Positions 26,986 through 35,721 of a stretch of 64,000 nucleotides of DNA are shown in pieces (position 1 is the stretch's first letter; the number at the start of each line of letters is the position of its first letter). The notes under the pieces were generated by a model that had not been told where the DNA came from, did no database searches, and saw only the letters and a program-made list of their open reading frames with translations. Made by a program: the position numbers and the translations under genes. The stretch comes from Flammeovirgaceae bacterium UBA1842 (lineage in GTDB: Bacteria > Bacteroidota > Bacteroidia > Cytophagales > Cyclobacteriaceae), in NCBI GenBank assembly GCA_002338655.1, contig DDIU01000053.1:1-64000 (forward strand), written 5' to 3'.

Positions 26986-27015
26986 AGTGAAGGTGCACAA
27001 ATGTGCACCTTCACT
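26986..27015 (-). terminator. strong terminator ending the pigment cluster
   Basis: Perfect 14-bp inverted repeat AGTGAAGGTGCACA / TGTGCACCTTCACT around AA. On the minus strand it is followed by TTTTTATAA, so it fits an intrinsic terminator for the leftward pigment operon, 115 nt after its last stop codon. It may also stop the plus-strand zntA transcript, though the run there is A-rich. Confidence 0.8.
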
Positions 27016-27129
27016 AAAGTAATTCGTTTAAAGGTGTTATTCGGTCTATGGCTTCTTTCTCCAAAAATTTAAGTACGGGGAAATCAAGTCCTTATCTTCA
27101 ATTTCGAGTCTATATACACTTATAAACAA

Positions 27130-28302
27130 TCATGAAAACCTCCTCCTCAATTTGACAATTAGGAAAGACACTAAAGTAGCCAATAAGCCTGCTAAGACAG
27201 ACAATGCCACAGCACCTACAGCATATTGAATAATGTTATCCTTTACCAATTCGAGGCTAAATCCTGACGTGAAGAAGAAATCATTCTTTGGATTGGGCAC
27301 TAGCAATGCCCCAAGTTTATAACTACTGTAAATGATAAAGGGCATTAAAGGCGGGATACTAATATTGGCAGCTACCAAGAACAAAGCCTTGTTCAACTTC
27401 ATTAAATGGGCAAGTGCTACACCTACTATCATCTGGTAACCCCAGATCGGAAAAATGCCCATAAACACTCCAAAACCAATAGAATAGGCTTTTCTTGAAG
27501 CGGTTTCTTTCTTATTGAAAAGGTTATCCTTAAAAAAGGACCTGATCTTTTTATGACTCAGATTTTTAAAGAAACGCAACGGTATGTAATACAATAGTGC
27601 AAGGGTCACCAGGTAGGTATTCAACACACTGATCCTGCTAAAGTCGGCAAAGGGTCTAAAGTGGGTAACCCTGTTGTCACCTGGCTCATAATAGATCTGC
27701 ACAGGTATATTTTTGATGTCCAGTCCCTTCCATGCGGCCTTTACAATTACCTCAATTTCGAACTCGAAGCGATTGGTATAAAACTTTATCTTTTCTAGCG
27801 CTTTGACAGGATAAAGCCGATAACCCGACTGTGTATCTTCTAGCGTAATACCCGTTTCTACCCAATACCAGAAATTGGAAAACTTATGACCAAAACTGCT
27901 TTTGCCGGGGATGCCTGCCTGAGCCATGTCTCTTGCTCCTATCACCAATGTTTCTGGATGCTTTATGGCTTCATCTAGGAAAGCGGGTAAATCAGAGGCG
28001 AAATGTTGGCCGTCACTGTCAATAGTGATGGCATGGGTGTAGCCGAGTTCTCGAGCTTTTGCAAATGAGTTTCTAAGGGCTATCCCTTTTCCTTGATTTA
28101 CTGAATGGTGAATGACCGTTAACTTATCACCGAAACTGTCTATTATTTCCTTGGTTCGATCTGTTGCCCCATCGTTGACCACAATTACGTTGTTGGTATA
28201 CTCCAAAACATCGGAGATCACCTGTTGCAGCGTTTTGTCATTGTTGTAAGTAGGGATTACAACACAACATTTGTGGGTATCAAAAAGCGATTTGCTATCC
28301 AT
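27130..28302 (-). CDS. family 2 glycosyltransferase with DUF2062 domain
   Basis: 390 aa from ATG 28302; a TTG at 28314 would overlap the upstream gene. Residues about 10-235 are a GT-A fold glycosyltransferase: CVVIPTYNND, VVNDGATD and the nucleotide-binding DSDGQH motif, close to dolichol-phosphate-mannose synthase-like enzymes. Residues about 265-375 are DUF2062, hydrophobic with FGVFMGIFPIWGYQM. It is the last gene of the pigment operon, 4 nt after the dehydratase stop. GT2-DUF2062 proteins are regular members of aryl-polyene and flexirubin clusters, but their acceptor is unknown. Confidence 0.88.
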   Translation of the reverse strand: MDSKSLFDTHKCCVVIPTYNNDKTLQQVISDVLEYTNNVIVVNDGATDRTKEIIDSFGDKLTVIHHSVNQGKGIALRNSFAKARELGYTHAITIDSDGQHFASDLPAFLDEAIKHPETLVIGARDMAQAGIPGKSSFGHKFSNFWYWVETGITLEDTQSGYRLYPVKALEKIKFYTNRFEFEIEVIVKAAWKGLDIKNIPVQIYYEPGDNRVTHFRPFADFSRISVLNTYLVTLALLYYIPLRFFKNLSHKKIRSFFKDNLFNKKETASRKAYSIGFGVFMGIFPIWGYQMIVGVALAHLMKLNKALFLVAANISIPPLMPFIIYSSYKLGALLVPNPKNDFFFTSGFSLELVKDNIIQYAVGAVALSVLAGLLATLVSFLIVKLRRRFS

Positions 28303-28306
28303 CAGA

Positions 28307-28669
28307 TCAGTCAAATGTGCCTTTAAATTTGAAATTGATTTCGTTATTCTCTAGAAAAGAAGTCGCCACTACTTTAAGTTTTCCTTCCGATTCTTCCGCT
28401 TTAATTTCAAACCTAAGACCTACATTCTGCTGGGGATCAAGCATCATTAGATATTTTATATTGCTGGCCTCAGTCATTAAATAGGGCTTGCCCAAGGCTT
28501 TTTTGATAATGTCTTTGAGCATCTCTATTAAACAAACTCCAGGTAATACAGGTTGCGAAGGAAAATGACCTTTAAAAATATCATGGTTTGGATCAACGGT
28601 AAGGTTGGCCGATATGGATTGACCTTCCGTTTTTAACTCATCGATGGTATATAGACTGTCTAAAAGCAT
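28307..28669 (-). CDS. FabZ/ApeI-like 3-hydroxyacyl-ACP dehydratase
   Basis: 120 aa hot-dog protein. The catalytic region is intact: HDIFKGHFPSQPVLPGVCLIE carries the FabZ-type His of GHFP and the Glu of LIE. It is expected to remove water from 3-hydroxyacyl-ACP intermediates, generating the polyene double bonds. It is shorter than FabZ (about 150 aa) because the N-terminal hydrophobic strand region is reduced. It lies 3 nt downstream of a secreted-protein gene and overlaps nothing. Start ATG 28669. Confidence 0.85.
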   Translation of the reverse strand: MLLDSLYTIDELKTEGQSISANLTVDPNHDIFKGHFPSQPVLPGVCLIEMLKDIIKKALGKPYLMTEASNIKYLMMLDPQQNVGLRFEIKAEESEGKLKVVATSFLENNEINFKFKGTFD

Positions 28670-28672
28670 ACT

Positions 28673-29278
28673 TTATTGCTCAAGTTGATTTAATTCAATT
28701 CTCAGTTTTATCATTCGGTGCCTTAGCCTCATTTGGTCGGGCACTAAATTATCACCCATATAATGGTAGGAGACAAAGGTCTTGAAGAAATTGCCAAATC
28801 GCTTGGTTTTGGCTTTTTTAATTCTTTTTCCTTCCGTATCGGTTTCAATAATAAGGGTTATGGCCTTTTTTACCTTGAATCGATTTCTTTTTTTGACTTT
28901 TATTTTTCTGGGATTTTCCAAAGGGGTGAGGAGCATTATTCTAAAGTCCTTTTCCATTTGGCTTGTTACCAATCCATTATCCAGTGATTTGACGGCCTTT
29001 TTCCAAATGACATCTTCATCGGTAATGATAAAATCCATCAATGTCGGACCCATTTTGGCAAGCAATACTACATGATACCCTGTTGGCTGCTTCTTCATTA
29101 CCAAAAGTCCGCTAACAGAAAAATCCTTATAATAAAAAGAGGCATTATAAATCAATCCCTCGGATGCATGGTTGATGTAGGGTTCAGGGATTTTAGATTG
29201 CGCATTGAGCTGATGACCAATAAATATAGCGCAGATTAAAAGGAATATGGGATGGTTATTTAACTTCAAATTCCTCAT
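28673..29278 (-). CDS. exported protein of unknown function in pigment cluster
   Basis: About 201 aa from ATG 29278 (MRNLKLNNHP); an in-frame ATG at 29293 would add five residues. Signal peptide ends HQLNAQ, so periplasmic. The rest is beta-rich with several very basic stretches (KIKVKKRNRFKVKKA, GKRIKKAKTKRFG). I do not recognise a domain. It overlaps the end of the LolA-like gene by 23 nt and precedes the dehydratase. A DUF3261-type lipoprotein often takes this place in aryl-polyene clusters, but this one has no lipobox; equivalence is speculative. Confidence 0.65.
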   Translation of the reverse strand: MRNLKLNNHPIFLLICAIFIGHQLNAQSKIPEPYINHASEGLIYNASFYYKDFSVSGLLVMKKQPTGYHVVLLAKMGPTLMDFIITDEDVIWKKAVKSLDNGLVTSQMEKDFRIMLLTPLENPRKIKVKKRNRFKVKKAITLIIETDTEGKRIKKAKTKRFGNFFKTFVSYHYMGDNLVPDQMRLRHRMIKLRIELNQLEQ

Positions 29279-29897
29279 TAGCGACCGGCTCATTCAATTT
29301 TTTATCAAAGAAATCAATTAATGTATAATCTTTTTCCTTCTCTACTAATTTTATACTGGCCACCGTAAAATCTTTCTTGTCCAGATACACCTCAATGATA
29401 TCAATATATGATTTCATTCGAAATACCTTTGGATACATTTTAGCTTTATAATAATCCTTGCTTTCGAAATACTCAATCGTAAACTGGTCTTCCTGTAGGA
29501 TATTTCCACTTACACTGTTTACGATAATGTCGTTAATTTCCACAAATGCTTTACTGGAACTGATGTCAAACTCGCTGATCTTCCCTTCGTCATTGATCAC
29601 AATCTCATTGTTATGAAAAATGATCATATAGTTGTAAGGCTTAGTATAGGCCCATTTCAATGCTTTTGGTTTTTTGAAAACCATTTCTCCTTCAGAACTG
29701 ATGGCGTTGGAAAGAATGCTTAGGTATTTTTTCTGATGAAAGGAAGTCTTTATGGTAGTGGTATTCTCAGCAAGTTTGGCGATCCCAGCTTTTAGCATCT
29801 CAGCATTATCGAGCGGCACATATTTTTGTTCGCTTTGGCTAAATACCATGGAAGGTAAAGCAATAAGTAAAAAGGCAATTAGTGTTCTCAAAATCAT
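29256..29897 (-). CDS. LolA-like outer membrane lipoprotein carrier protein
   Basis: 213 aa with a signal peptide (TLIAFLLIALPSMVFS). The body matches the LolA pattern: TTTIKTSFHQKKYLSILS (LolA: F.Q......), EGEMVFKKPKALKWAYTKPY, and later KDYTLIDFFDKKLNEPV. In the general pathway LolA ferries lipoproteins across the periplasm. Cluster-encoded LolA-like proteins occur in aryl-polyene loci and may carry the lipid-linked pigment. Its start overlaps the deacetylase stop by 4 nt. Confidence 0.85.
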   Translation of the reverse strand: MILRTLIAFLLIALPSMVFSQSEQKYVPLDNAEMLKAGIAKLAENTTTIKTSFHQKKYLSILSNAISSEGEMVFKKPKALKWAYTKPYNYMIIFHNNEIVINDEGKISEFDISSSKAFVEINDIIVNSVSGNILQEDQFTIEYFESKDYYKAKMYPKVFRMKSYIDIIEVYLDKKDFTVASIKLVEKEKDYTLIDFFDKKLNEPVANEEFEVK

Positions 29898-30661
29898 TTC
29901 TTTGCAAGATTAAATATATAAGGCAGATCAACAAATTGATACCCATTATCCAATGCAAATTGCAAAATTGGTTCCAAAATAGCAGGCGTGTTCTCCCTAT
30001 CATCGTGCAATAACAATACGTTACTGCCCACTAGTTTCTTTTGCACCCTTTTGATAACCTTATTGATGTCTTTGGTGGAGGTGTCAAACGATCGGATACT
30101 CCAGCCCATCACCAGTTGCCGGGTTTTGGTAATAGCCTTGGCAATTCCCGGTGTCATCACTCCAAAAGGAGGACGAAACAACCTATTTTCCTTGCCGGTA
30201 TAATGTGTGATCAAATCGTTTGTCTTATTGATTTCCTGCGTTATTTTTTTACTTCTAAATACAGGAAACCAGATAGAATGCGAATAGGAGTGATTGCCTA
30301 ATGTATGCCCCTCAGCCACTATCCGCTTCATGATTTCTGGATGCTTATCAATACGGTGTCCAATGCAAAAGAATGTAGCTTTCGCATTATAATTTTTTAA
30401 AGTATCTAAAACGGCCAATGTGTTGGGAGAGGGGCCATCATCAAAAGTGAGGGCTAGTTCCTTTTTGTTAGATTTGGGATGGGTATAAGACTTGATAAAC
30501 GTATTTAGGCTAAGTGTAGCCGATCCTGCAATTAGATAAAACAAGAAAATGAAAAGAGGGATGGCATAGAAAATCCAATGAATATCATAGAAGTAATCTA
30601 TTGCGTAAATGATCACAATCGCATTGATAAAATAGAGCCTTATCTTCTTAAACGGGGACAT
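29894..30661 (-). CDS. polysaccharide deacetylase family protein (NodB domain)
   Basis: 255 aa. Two N-terminal membrane segments (residues about 8-45) are followed by a carbohydrate esterase family 4 domain: LTFDDGPS (metal Asp and catalytic base), HTLGNHSYSH (the two metal-binding His), FRPPFG, and late LLHDD. All key residues are present. It is expected to act at the periplasmic face of the inner membrane. Its target is unknown; in a pigment cluster it might trim a glycan or ester-linked group. The stop/start overlap with the LolA-like gene and the 1-nt overlap with the upstream ketosynthase gene mark one operon. Confidence 0.9.
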   Translation of the reverse strand: MSPFKKIRLYFINAIVIIYAIDYFYDIHWIFYAIPLFIFLFYLIAGSATLSLNTFIKSYTHPKSNKKELALTFDDGPSPNTLAVLDTLKNYNAKATFFCIGHRIDKHPEIMKRIVAEGHTLGNHSYSHSIWFPVFRSKKITQEINKTNDLITHYTGKENRLFRPPFGVMTPGIAKAITKTRQLVMGWSIRSFDTSTKDINKVIKRVQKKLVGSNVLLLHDDRENTPAILEPILQFALDNGYQFVDLPYIFNLAKK

Positions 30662-31683
30662 TATATGGACAACAGCATAAACGTATGGTTCATTGCTTTG
30701 TAGTGGTTATAAATCAATATTTTTCTAACAGGGCGTTTGAGTTGTGGAGCAAGATAACTGTTATTTAAAGAAACTTGATCTTGCAAGATCATTGTACCCA
30801 AATGCATGGCAAAGCCAGAAGCGGTAAAATGCTCTCCACAGATCTTCTTGAAATCTAATTGTGGGGTATTGTCTGCGAATAAAGAGGCGATTTTTTCGTA
30901 AAAACCATCTTTTTCAAATTCATTGCTTCCCATTAACAACAAATCAACATCACTTGCATCTACCTTATTCTTGGCTAGAAAGGAATTTAGGGATTTTTCC
31001 AATTGCTCAGCAGTGATATGGTTTGAAACACTAATATCCTGCAAGTAAGGACGGCCTTCTTTTTGCTCATTGGTAAGCACAAAAAAGGAAGCACCTTCAC
31101 CTAAGGCAGACCCATCGTTTTTATTGCGATCGCCTGTACATCCCATGTTGTACATGATTTCAAAAGCCTGCAGGTTCATTTCTTCAGCAGCTCCAACCAA
31201 TATATTGTCTTTACCTTCTGAGAGCTGAATACGTGCATCGATGACACTGTTTTCAAAGGAATGGCCTCTATTGGCATAAGTGAAATTGTAATTTGGGCAT
31301 TGTAATAGAAGCGCAATCTGTCCTGCTATGGTGTTGTGTGTAGACTGTATAAATGCGGTAGGGGACAGTATTCCTTCCTCGCCTTCTATAATGTCTTTGA
31401 GGAATTTGATCGTATCTTCAATACACCCTAATCCTGTGCCTACAATAATGGCTTCGGGTACTTGTACCTCTGCCTCAGCAAGTGCCTGATGGGCTGTGGC
31501 CACTGACATTTTGATTATCCGGCTCATTCGCCTGATCTGCTTCGGATCTATTATACCACGGTAGGGAGGTTCAGTAGCCTTTAGGTATTGACCTTCAGGA
31601 GCTATGTATTCAGCTAAATATTCAGACTTATCAAAAGTCTGTTGAGCACAAATGGCGGAAGTACTTTTTATATATGCCCTCAT
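30661..31683 (-). CDS. ketosynthase-like protein lacking the active-site Cys (chain-length-factor-like)
   Basis: 340 aa from ATG 31683, which overlaps the upstream KS stop as ATGA. It has the thiolase-like KS fold (AIIVGTGLGCIEDT, SPTAFIQSTHNTIAG), but where KS enzymes have a catalytic Cys the sequence reads YANRGHSFEN, so no acylation is expected there. The C-terminal His motifs HGT and GHT are also missing (the ICGEHFTASG segment may correspond to the second). It therefore resembles a chain-length factor that pairs with an active KS, probably the gene directly upstream. Confidence 0.8.
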   Translation of the reverse strand: MRAYIKSTSAICAQQTFDKSEYLAEYIAPEGQYLKATEPPYRGIIDPKQIRRMSRIIKMSVATAHQALAEAEVQVPEAIIVGTGLGCIEDTIKFLKDIIEGEEGILSPTAFIQSTHNTIAGQIALLLQCPNYNFTYANRGHSFENSVIDARIQLSEGKDNILVGAAEEMNLQAFEIMYNMGCTGDRNKNDGSALGEGASFFVLTNEQKEGRPYLQDISVSNHITAEQLEKSLNSFLAKNKVDASDVDLLLMGSNEFEKDGFYEKIASLFADNTPQLDFKKICGEHFTASGFAMHLGTMILQDQVSLNNSYLAPQLKRPVRKILIYNHYKAMNHTFMLLSI

Positions 31684-32873
31684 ACCTGTGCAAATATTAG
31701 AGATGAACAATTGCCGCCAAAACCAAATGAATTGGATAATACAGTCTCCACTTTGGCCGATTTATATTCTTTGTTTGGGGCAGCAATGATATCCATTGGC
31801 TGCTTCACATTTAAGCTTGGTAACAGCACTTGCTGTTCAATAGCCATTACTGAAAATACAGCTTCAATACCACCAGCGGCACCGAGTGTGTGGCCTGTAA
31901 ATGCTTTGGTAGAGCTATAGGGCGGCATATTTTTGCCAAATATAGTTTGCAAGGCTAAGCTTTCAGATTGGTCGTTGTTAGCCGTTCCGGTACCATGGGC
32001 ATTTATATAGCTTATTTGCTCAGGCTTCACTGCGGCCACTTCCATGGCTGTTTTAATCGCATTAAAAGCCCCTTTTCCATCGGGAGATGAAGCTGTTTGA
32101 TGGTAGGCATCATTGGCATTGCCATAGCCAATCAATTCAGCCAATGCCTTACCGTTTCTTGCTTTTAGATGTTCTTCTGACTCCAATACCAAAAAGGCTG
32201 CACCTTCACCTAGATTGAGTCCCATTCTATTTTGGTCAAAAGGTCGGCACCATTCACTATCAAGGATCTTTAATGAATTGAAACCATTGAGTGTAAACAT
32301 GGATAATGCATCTGTTCCACCTGCGATGACGCAGTCCAATTGACTAGACTTAATTAAATTGGCGCCATGCATAAGTGTATTGGCAGAAGAGGAACAGGCA
32401 GTACTTATCGTGCCGTTATAACCCTTTACACCAAGATTCTCTACTATAAACTGTGTAGAATGCCCACAATCATGTCCTGCAAAGGACGCCTTATAATCTA
32501 CTGATTGTCCATTTAAAACCTTACCGAAGGCACGTTCACTGATGTCCATGCCCCCAACACTTGTCCCATTCAGCAATCCAGTTCCAATCAAGGTGTCTTT
32601 ATTTAAACCTGCCATTTGAATGGCTTCCTTGGTGGCGATTAAACCCAACAATGCAGTTCGGGAGATATTGGAAGCTCCGTTTAAAGCAGCCATATCAGTT
32701 AACTGCTCATTAGACGCATCAACTTCACCAACTACCACCTCTTGGCGTGTTTTTAAGAAGTTGGGTTTACCAATGCCTGGTTTCAGGTTTTTTAAGGCAT
32801 TACGGTTTTGTCCTGCATCGAAACCCAACGCTGAGATTATTCCGTACCCACTTATAAAAACCCGTTTTGACAT
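31680..32873 (-). CDS. beta-ketoacyl-ACP synthase (FabF-like, active)
   Basis: 397 aa from ATG 32873, one nt after the ACP stop. The full catalytic triad is visible: Cys in STACSSSANT near residue 160, His in NAHGTGTANND near 290 and His in FTGHTLGAAG near 330. It catalyses decarboxylative condensation of malonyl-ACP onto the growing aryl-polyene chain. Direct coupling to a Cys-less KS downstream (ATGA overlap) suggests a KS/CLF heterodimer, as described for aryl-polyene systems. Start selection is based on MSKRVFISGYG matching the usual KS N-terminus. Confidence 0.92.
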   Translation of the reverse strand: MSKRVFISGYGIISALGFDAGQNRNALKNLKPGIGKPNFLKTRQEVVVGEVDASNEQLTDMAALNGASNISRTALLGLIATKEAIQMAGLNKDTLIGTGLLNGTSVGGMDISERAFGKVLNGQSVDYKASFAGHDCGHSTQFIVENLGVKGYNGTISTACSSSANTLMHGANLIKSSQLDCVIAGGTDALSMFTLNGFNSLKILDSEWCRPFDQNRMGLNLGEGAAFLVLESEEHLKARNGKALAELIGYGNANDAYHQTASSPDGKGAFNAIKTAMEVAAVKPEQISYINAHGTGTANNDQSESLALQTIFGKNMPPYSSTKAFTGHTLGAAGGIEAVFSVMAIEQQVLLPSLNVKQPMDIIAAPNKEYKSAKVETVLSNSFGFGGNCSSLIFAQV

Positions 32874-32874
32874 A

Positions 32875-33126
32875 TTATTGCTTGCTTTCGATGAATTCGG
32901 CAATCGTATTTATAGACCGGAATATTTTCTTTCCTTCTTCAGGGTTTTCAATTTTCAACTTATAATTTTTTTCCAAAAGCACGATGAGTTCCAGTGCATC
33001 AATGGAATCAAGACCTAGGCCTTCACCAAATAGGATTTCATCATTTGCAATATCGGCTGGGGTCATTTCTTCTAAGTTTAGAAGTTCAATTATCTCAACT
33101 TTGAGTTTTTCTTTTAGATTTTCCAT
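32875..33126 (-). CDS. acyl carrier protein
   Basis: 83 aa. It has the phosphopantetheine attachment motif GLDSIDALELIVLLE, with the modified Ser near residue 40, on a typical four-helix acidic ACP. It would carry malonyl or growing polyene chains and must be activated by a phosphopantetheinyl transferase such as the AcpS at 45811-46194. It is one nt before the active KS gene and 5 nt after a truncated KS-like gene. It is one of two ACPs in the cluster. Confidence 0.93.
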   Translation of the reverse strand: MENLKEKLKVEIIELLNLEEMTPADIANDEILFGEGLGLDSIDALELIVLLEKNYKLKIENPEEGKKIFRSINTIAEFIESKQ

Positions 33127-33131
33127 TAATG

Positions 33132-33752
33132 TTATCGGATAAGTTGTTTAAAATTTTCACTAAATGAAGGGTGTTTGTCTTCACCACTTGATTTTCGTAT
33201 TAAAAAAAGATGGGCTTCGTAATTGTTTGGCAGATAATCCGCCCACCCTGTAATACAATATTCATACGCTTCCGCTTCAAATAAATGTTGAACATAATCA
33301 TATAAAAACTGGGCATCAAATTTCTCTTGAATAAAGACGGAGTTTTCACCTTTTATCTTATGCCTTATACACAATTCACCCATCATTATATTGGGCAAAG
33401 TATATACAAATATGGCAGGACTTGGGAAATAATTATCCCTGTCTTTGAAGCTTTCGTAATGTTTTTGGTCAGAAGACAGGGAAGAATTTTTATTCCCTAA
33501 GATAATGGCCACTTTTTCACCATTCCAATTAGCAGTATCTATCTCTTTTAGTACAATTTCCCCGGCAAGGAAGGCCAACTTACTGAGCTCATCCATTTTG
33601 AAAAATTTAGGATAGGGGACTTCCAATTTTTTGTAAATGGATTTGCTGAATTCGGCAAAGGGAGCATCTGTCAGGTTTTCAGTTATGGTTTCACCATTAG
33701 AGGAGGCCGAATGGCTCGTTATACTGCTATATGATATGATCTCTAGGTTCAT
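33132..33752 (-). CDS. truncated ketosynthase-like protein (N-terminal half only)
   Basis: 206 aa. The arrangement resembles the N-terminal half of a KS: VAIILGNKNSSLSSD corresponds to the KS strand before the pocket, followed by SPAIFVYTLPNIMMGELCIRHKIKG (KS: SP..F....PN..ag.i....gi.G). The region where the active Cys should be reads ENSVFIQEKF, and the C-terminal half with both His is absent. It probably has no synthase activity but could be a structural or docking partner. The ATG overlaps the upstream KS stop (ATGA). Confidence 0.7.
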   Translation of the reverse strand: MNLEIISYSSITSHSASSNGETITENLTDAPFAEFSKSIYKKLEVPYPKFFKMDELSKLAFLAGEIVLKEIDTANWNGEKVAIILGNKNSSLSSDQKHYESFKDRDNYFPSPAIFVYTLPNIMMGELCIRHKIKGENSVFIQEKFDAQFLYDYVQHLFEAEAYEYCITGWADYLPNNYEAHLFLIRKSSGEDKHPSFSENFKQLIR

Positions 33753-34864
33753 AGCTTTTTGAAAATTATAGCGGCATTACAACCACCAAACCCAGATACT
33801 GTTTTTAGAGCTAATCTTGCATTTACAAGGGCTTGTTGTTTTTTGACTACATTCAACGGTTTGGTTACCCCTAATTCATCAAAACCTTTAGAGACTAAAA
33901 GTTGACCAGCCACAAGCTGTTTTATTGTCATGATGGACTCGATGATTCCTGCAGCTCCTAGTGTATGCCCAAAATAACCTTTCAGGCTATTGGTTGGCAC
34001 TTTTAACAAATCAAGTCTATCAAAGGCTACGGCTTCCATCTCATCATTGTATAATGTCGCTGTACCATGCGCATTGATGTAATCTATATCAGAAGCATTG
34101 ACACCAGCTTGTTTAAAGGACTTTTCAACAGCAAGTTTTAAGCCTTCACCTGTTCGGGAAGGCCCAGATATGTGATTGGCGTCATTAGATTGGCCACCAC
34201 CCATCATTTCTACTGTAGGTTGGCCTGTGTTTTTGTTATTGCTAATAAGGATAGTGCCTACCGCTTCACCTAAAGTGATTCCCTTTCTATTGGCATCGTA
34301 AGGTGTGCAGGGTTCATCAGATATGGCCATTAAAGATTGAAAACCGCTAACGGTAAATTCCGAAAGGATATCACCACCCGTAACGATGGCATGGTCATAT
34401 TGACCCATTTGGATCAGATTTTGAGCCGTAAGCATGGCGGAAACACCTGAAATACAGGCATTTGAGACCACAACTGGCGAATGACGAAAGCCAAAGTGAT
34501 CGCTTATGGCTTGTGCCATGGCGTGTAACTCAATTCTATTGCCAAATAATTTAGCCTTTTTAGCATCCATTAAGTCAATATTACCCTTGGTGCTAGACAC
34601 TACAAGAATAGTTCTTGACATATCTAGACCACCTACTTGACCTAAACCATCGCTAATGGACTTGATAAATAGATTTTCAAGAAAAGTGAATTGACTTAAT
34701 TCAGGAGCGTTGTTGATTTTTGCTCCATAAAATGCATTAGGAGAAATGGTGTTATCCTCGATAGCCTTAATACCCGTTCCACCGGCCATAGCGGTATTGA
34801 AGTTTTGATCAGTGTCAAAACCCATCGGACTGATGATATTATCTGCTACGGGATAGATGTTCAC
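33749..34864 (-). CDS. beta-ketoacyl-ACP synthase (active, GTG start)
   Basis: 371 aa. Catalytic Cys in SNACISGVSA near residue 145, His in NAHGTATLYNDE near 265 and His in GYFGHTLGAAG near 300. It starts with GTG at 34864, directly after the stop of the thioesterase-like gene; the next in-frame ATG is 13 codons in and would remove part of the KS core. The sequence is shorter than FabF (about 410 aa), mainly in the N-terminal lid. It is expected to extend or prime the polyene chain with one of the two ACPs. Confidence 0.9.
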   Translation of the reverse strand: MNIYPVADNIISPMGFDTDQNFNTAMAGGTGIKAIEDNTISPNAFYGAKINNAPELSQFTFLENLFIKSISDGLGQVGGLDMSRTILVVSSTKGNIDLMDAKKAKLFGNRIELHAMAQAISDHFGFRHSPVVVSNACISGVSAMLTAQNLIQMGQYDHAIVTGGDILSEFTVSGFQSLMAISDEPCTPYDANRKGITLGEAVGTILISNNKNTGQPTVEMMGGGQSNDANHISGPSRTGEGLKLAVEKSFKQAGVNASDIDYINAHGTATLYNDEMEAVAFDRLDLLKVPTNSLKGYFGHTLGAAGIIESIMTIKQLVAGQLLVSKGFDELGVTKPLNVVKKQQALVNARLALKTVSGFGGCNAAIIFKKL

Positions 34865-35278
34865 TTAAAGTAGGTTATTGTTCCTTTTCCATCTGCTAAA
34901 AAAGGAAGGTAAAGTTAGATATAACTGTTTGTCTTTGTCTAGAAATACCTGTTCAGAACTACCTGTAGCGTATACAGCCTCGGTATCTTTATTATAAATT
35001 TTGTACGTAAACTTGATTTTTGCAGCCCGGCAATCCACGTAAGTAGTTTCTACAATCACCTTATCACCATAAAGGATGGGTCGCTTAAACTTACAATCTA
35101 CTTTAATAAGTGGAATCATATATCCTTGCTCATAAACCTGATAATACCCCAAGTCAAACTCGTCACCAAACCCTTCACGACCGTCTTCAAAATATTTGAT
35201 ATAATGTCCATGCCAAAGGATGCCCATGCTATCAATTTCATTAAAACGTACCTTAATTTCTGTTCTGTTTACCAGCAT
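34865..35278 (-). CDS. acyl-CoA/ACP thioesterase, 4-hydroxybenzoyl-CoA thioesterase type
   Basis: 137 aa hot-dog thioesterase. N-terminal motif VRFNEIDSMGILWHGHYIKYFEDGRE has the catalytic Asp and the conserved His/Tyr arrangement of 4HBT enzymes. Plausible jobs are releasing a finished aryl-polyene acid or editing mis-loaded carriers. Its ATG overlaps the stop of the upstream hot-dog gene by 1 nt, and its stop is adjacent to the next GTG start, so translation is tightly coupled. Confidence 0.87.
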   Translation of the reverse strand: MLVNRTEIKVRFNEIDSMGILWHGHYIKYFEDGREGFGDEFDLGYYQVYEQGYMIPLIKVDCKFKRPILYGDKVIVETTYVDCRAAKIKFTYKIYNKDTEAVYATGSSEQVFLDKDKQLYLTLPSFFSRWKRNNNLL

Positions 35279-35712
35279 TAATCTTCTTCTTTTATAAAAA
35301 TTCTCAATTCGCAGCTTGCCAATAAGGTATTGTCAACATCATGAACAGAGGCCATCGCAATTTGCATATTCATCAGTTCATTCACAATTTCAATTTTAGT
35401 GATAATTTCCTCGCCTTCAGCGGGGAGCTTTCCTATCACAACATTTTTGATACCTGCAATAAAACCCACAGGTGCTGGCTTATCTAATTCATTGGCCTTA
35501 AAACCTGCATAGAGTGCGCAAGTTTGAGCCATATTTTCTATTAGCCCACTTTCTTGAAAAGTAGCGTTATTTACCAGCAGGTTATCAGCCTTAATTGACA
35601 GACCGGAAACGATACTATTTTTTTCAGCGGTAAACAGCTTGTCCACCATTACAAATGGCGGTCGTTGTGGTATAAATTTAAAGAGGTCTTCTCCTTGTAT
35701 TTGCGGTTCCAT
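35278..35712 (-). CDS. ApeP-like hot-dog dehydratase homologue with altered active site
   Basis: 144 aa. It begins like FabZ/FabA proteins (FIPQRPPFVMVDKLF) and keeps the helix with Glu (LIENMAQTCALYAG). However, the catalytic-His segment GHFPGxPVxPG is replaced by NNATFQESG, so the His is lost. It is probably a non-canonical or inactive partner of the intact dehydratase at 28307-28669, or an enzyme using a different residue. Similar small hot-dog proteins are standard parts of aryl-polyene clusters. Confidence 0.75.
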   Translation of the reverse strand: MEPQIQGEDLFKFIPQRPPFVMVDKLFTAEKNSIVSGLSIKADNLLVNNATFQESGLIENMAQTCALYAGFKANELDKPAPVGFIAGIKNVVIGKLPAEGEEIITKIEIVNELMNMQIAMASVHDVDNTLLASCELRIFIKEED

Positions 35713-35721
35713 ATGTTATCA

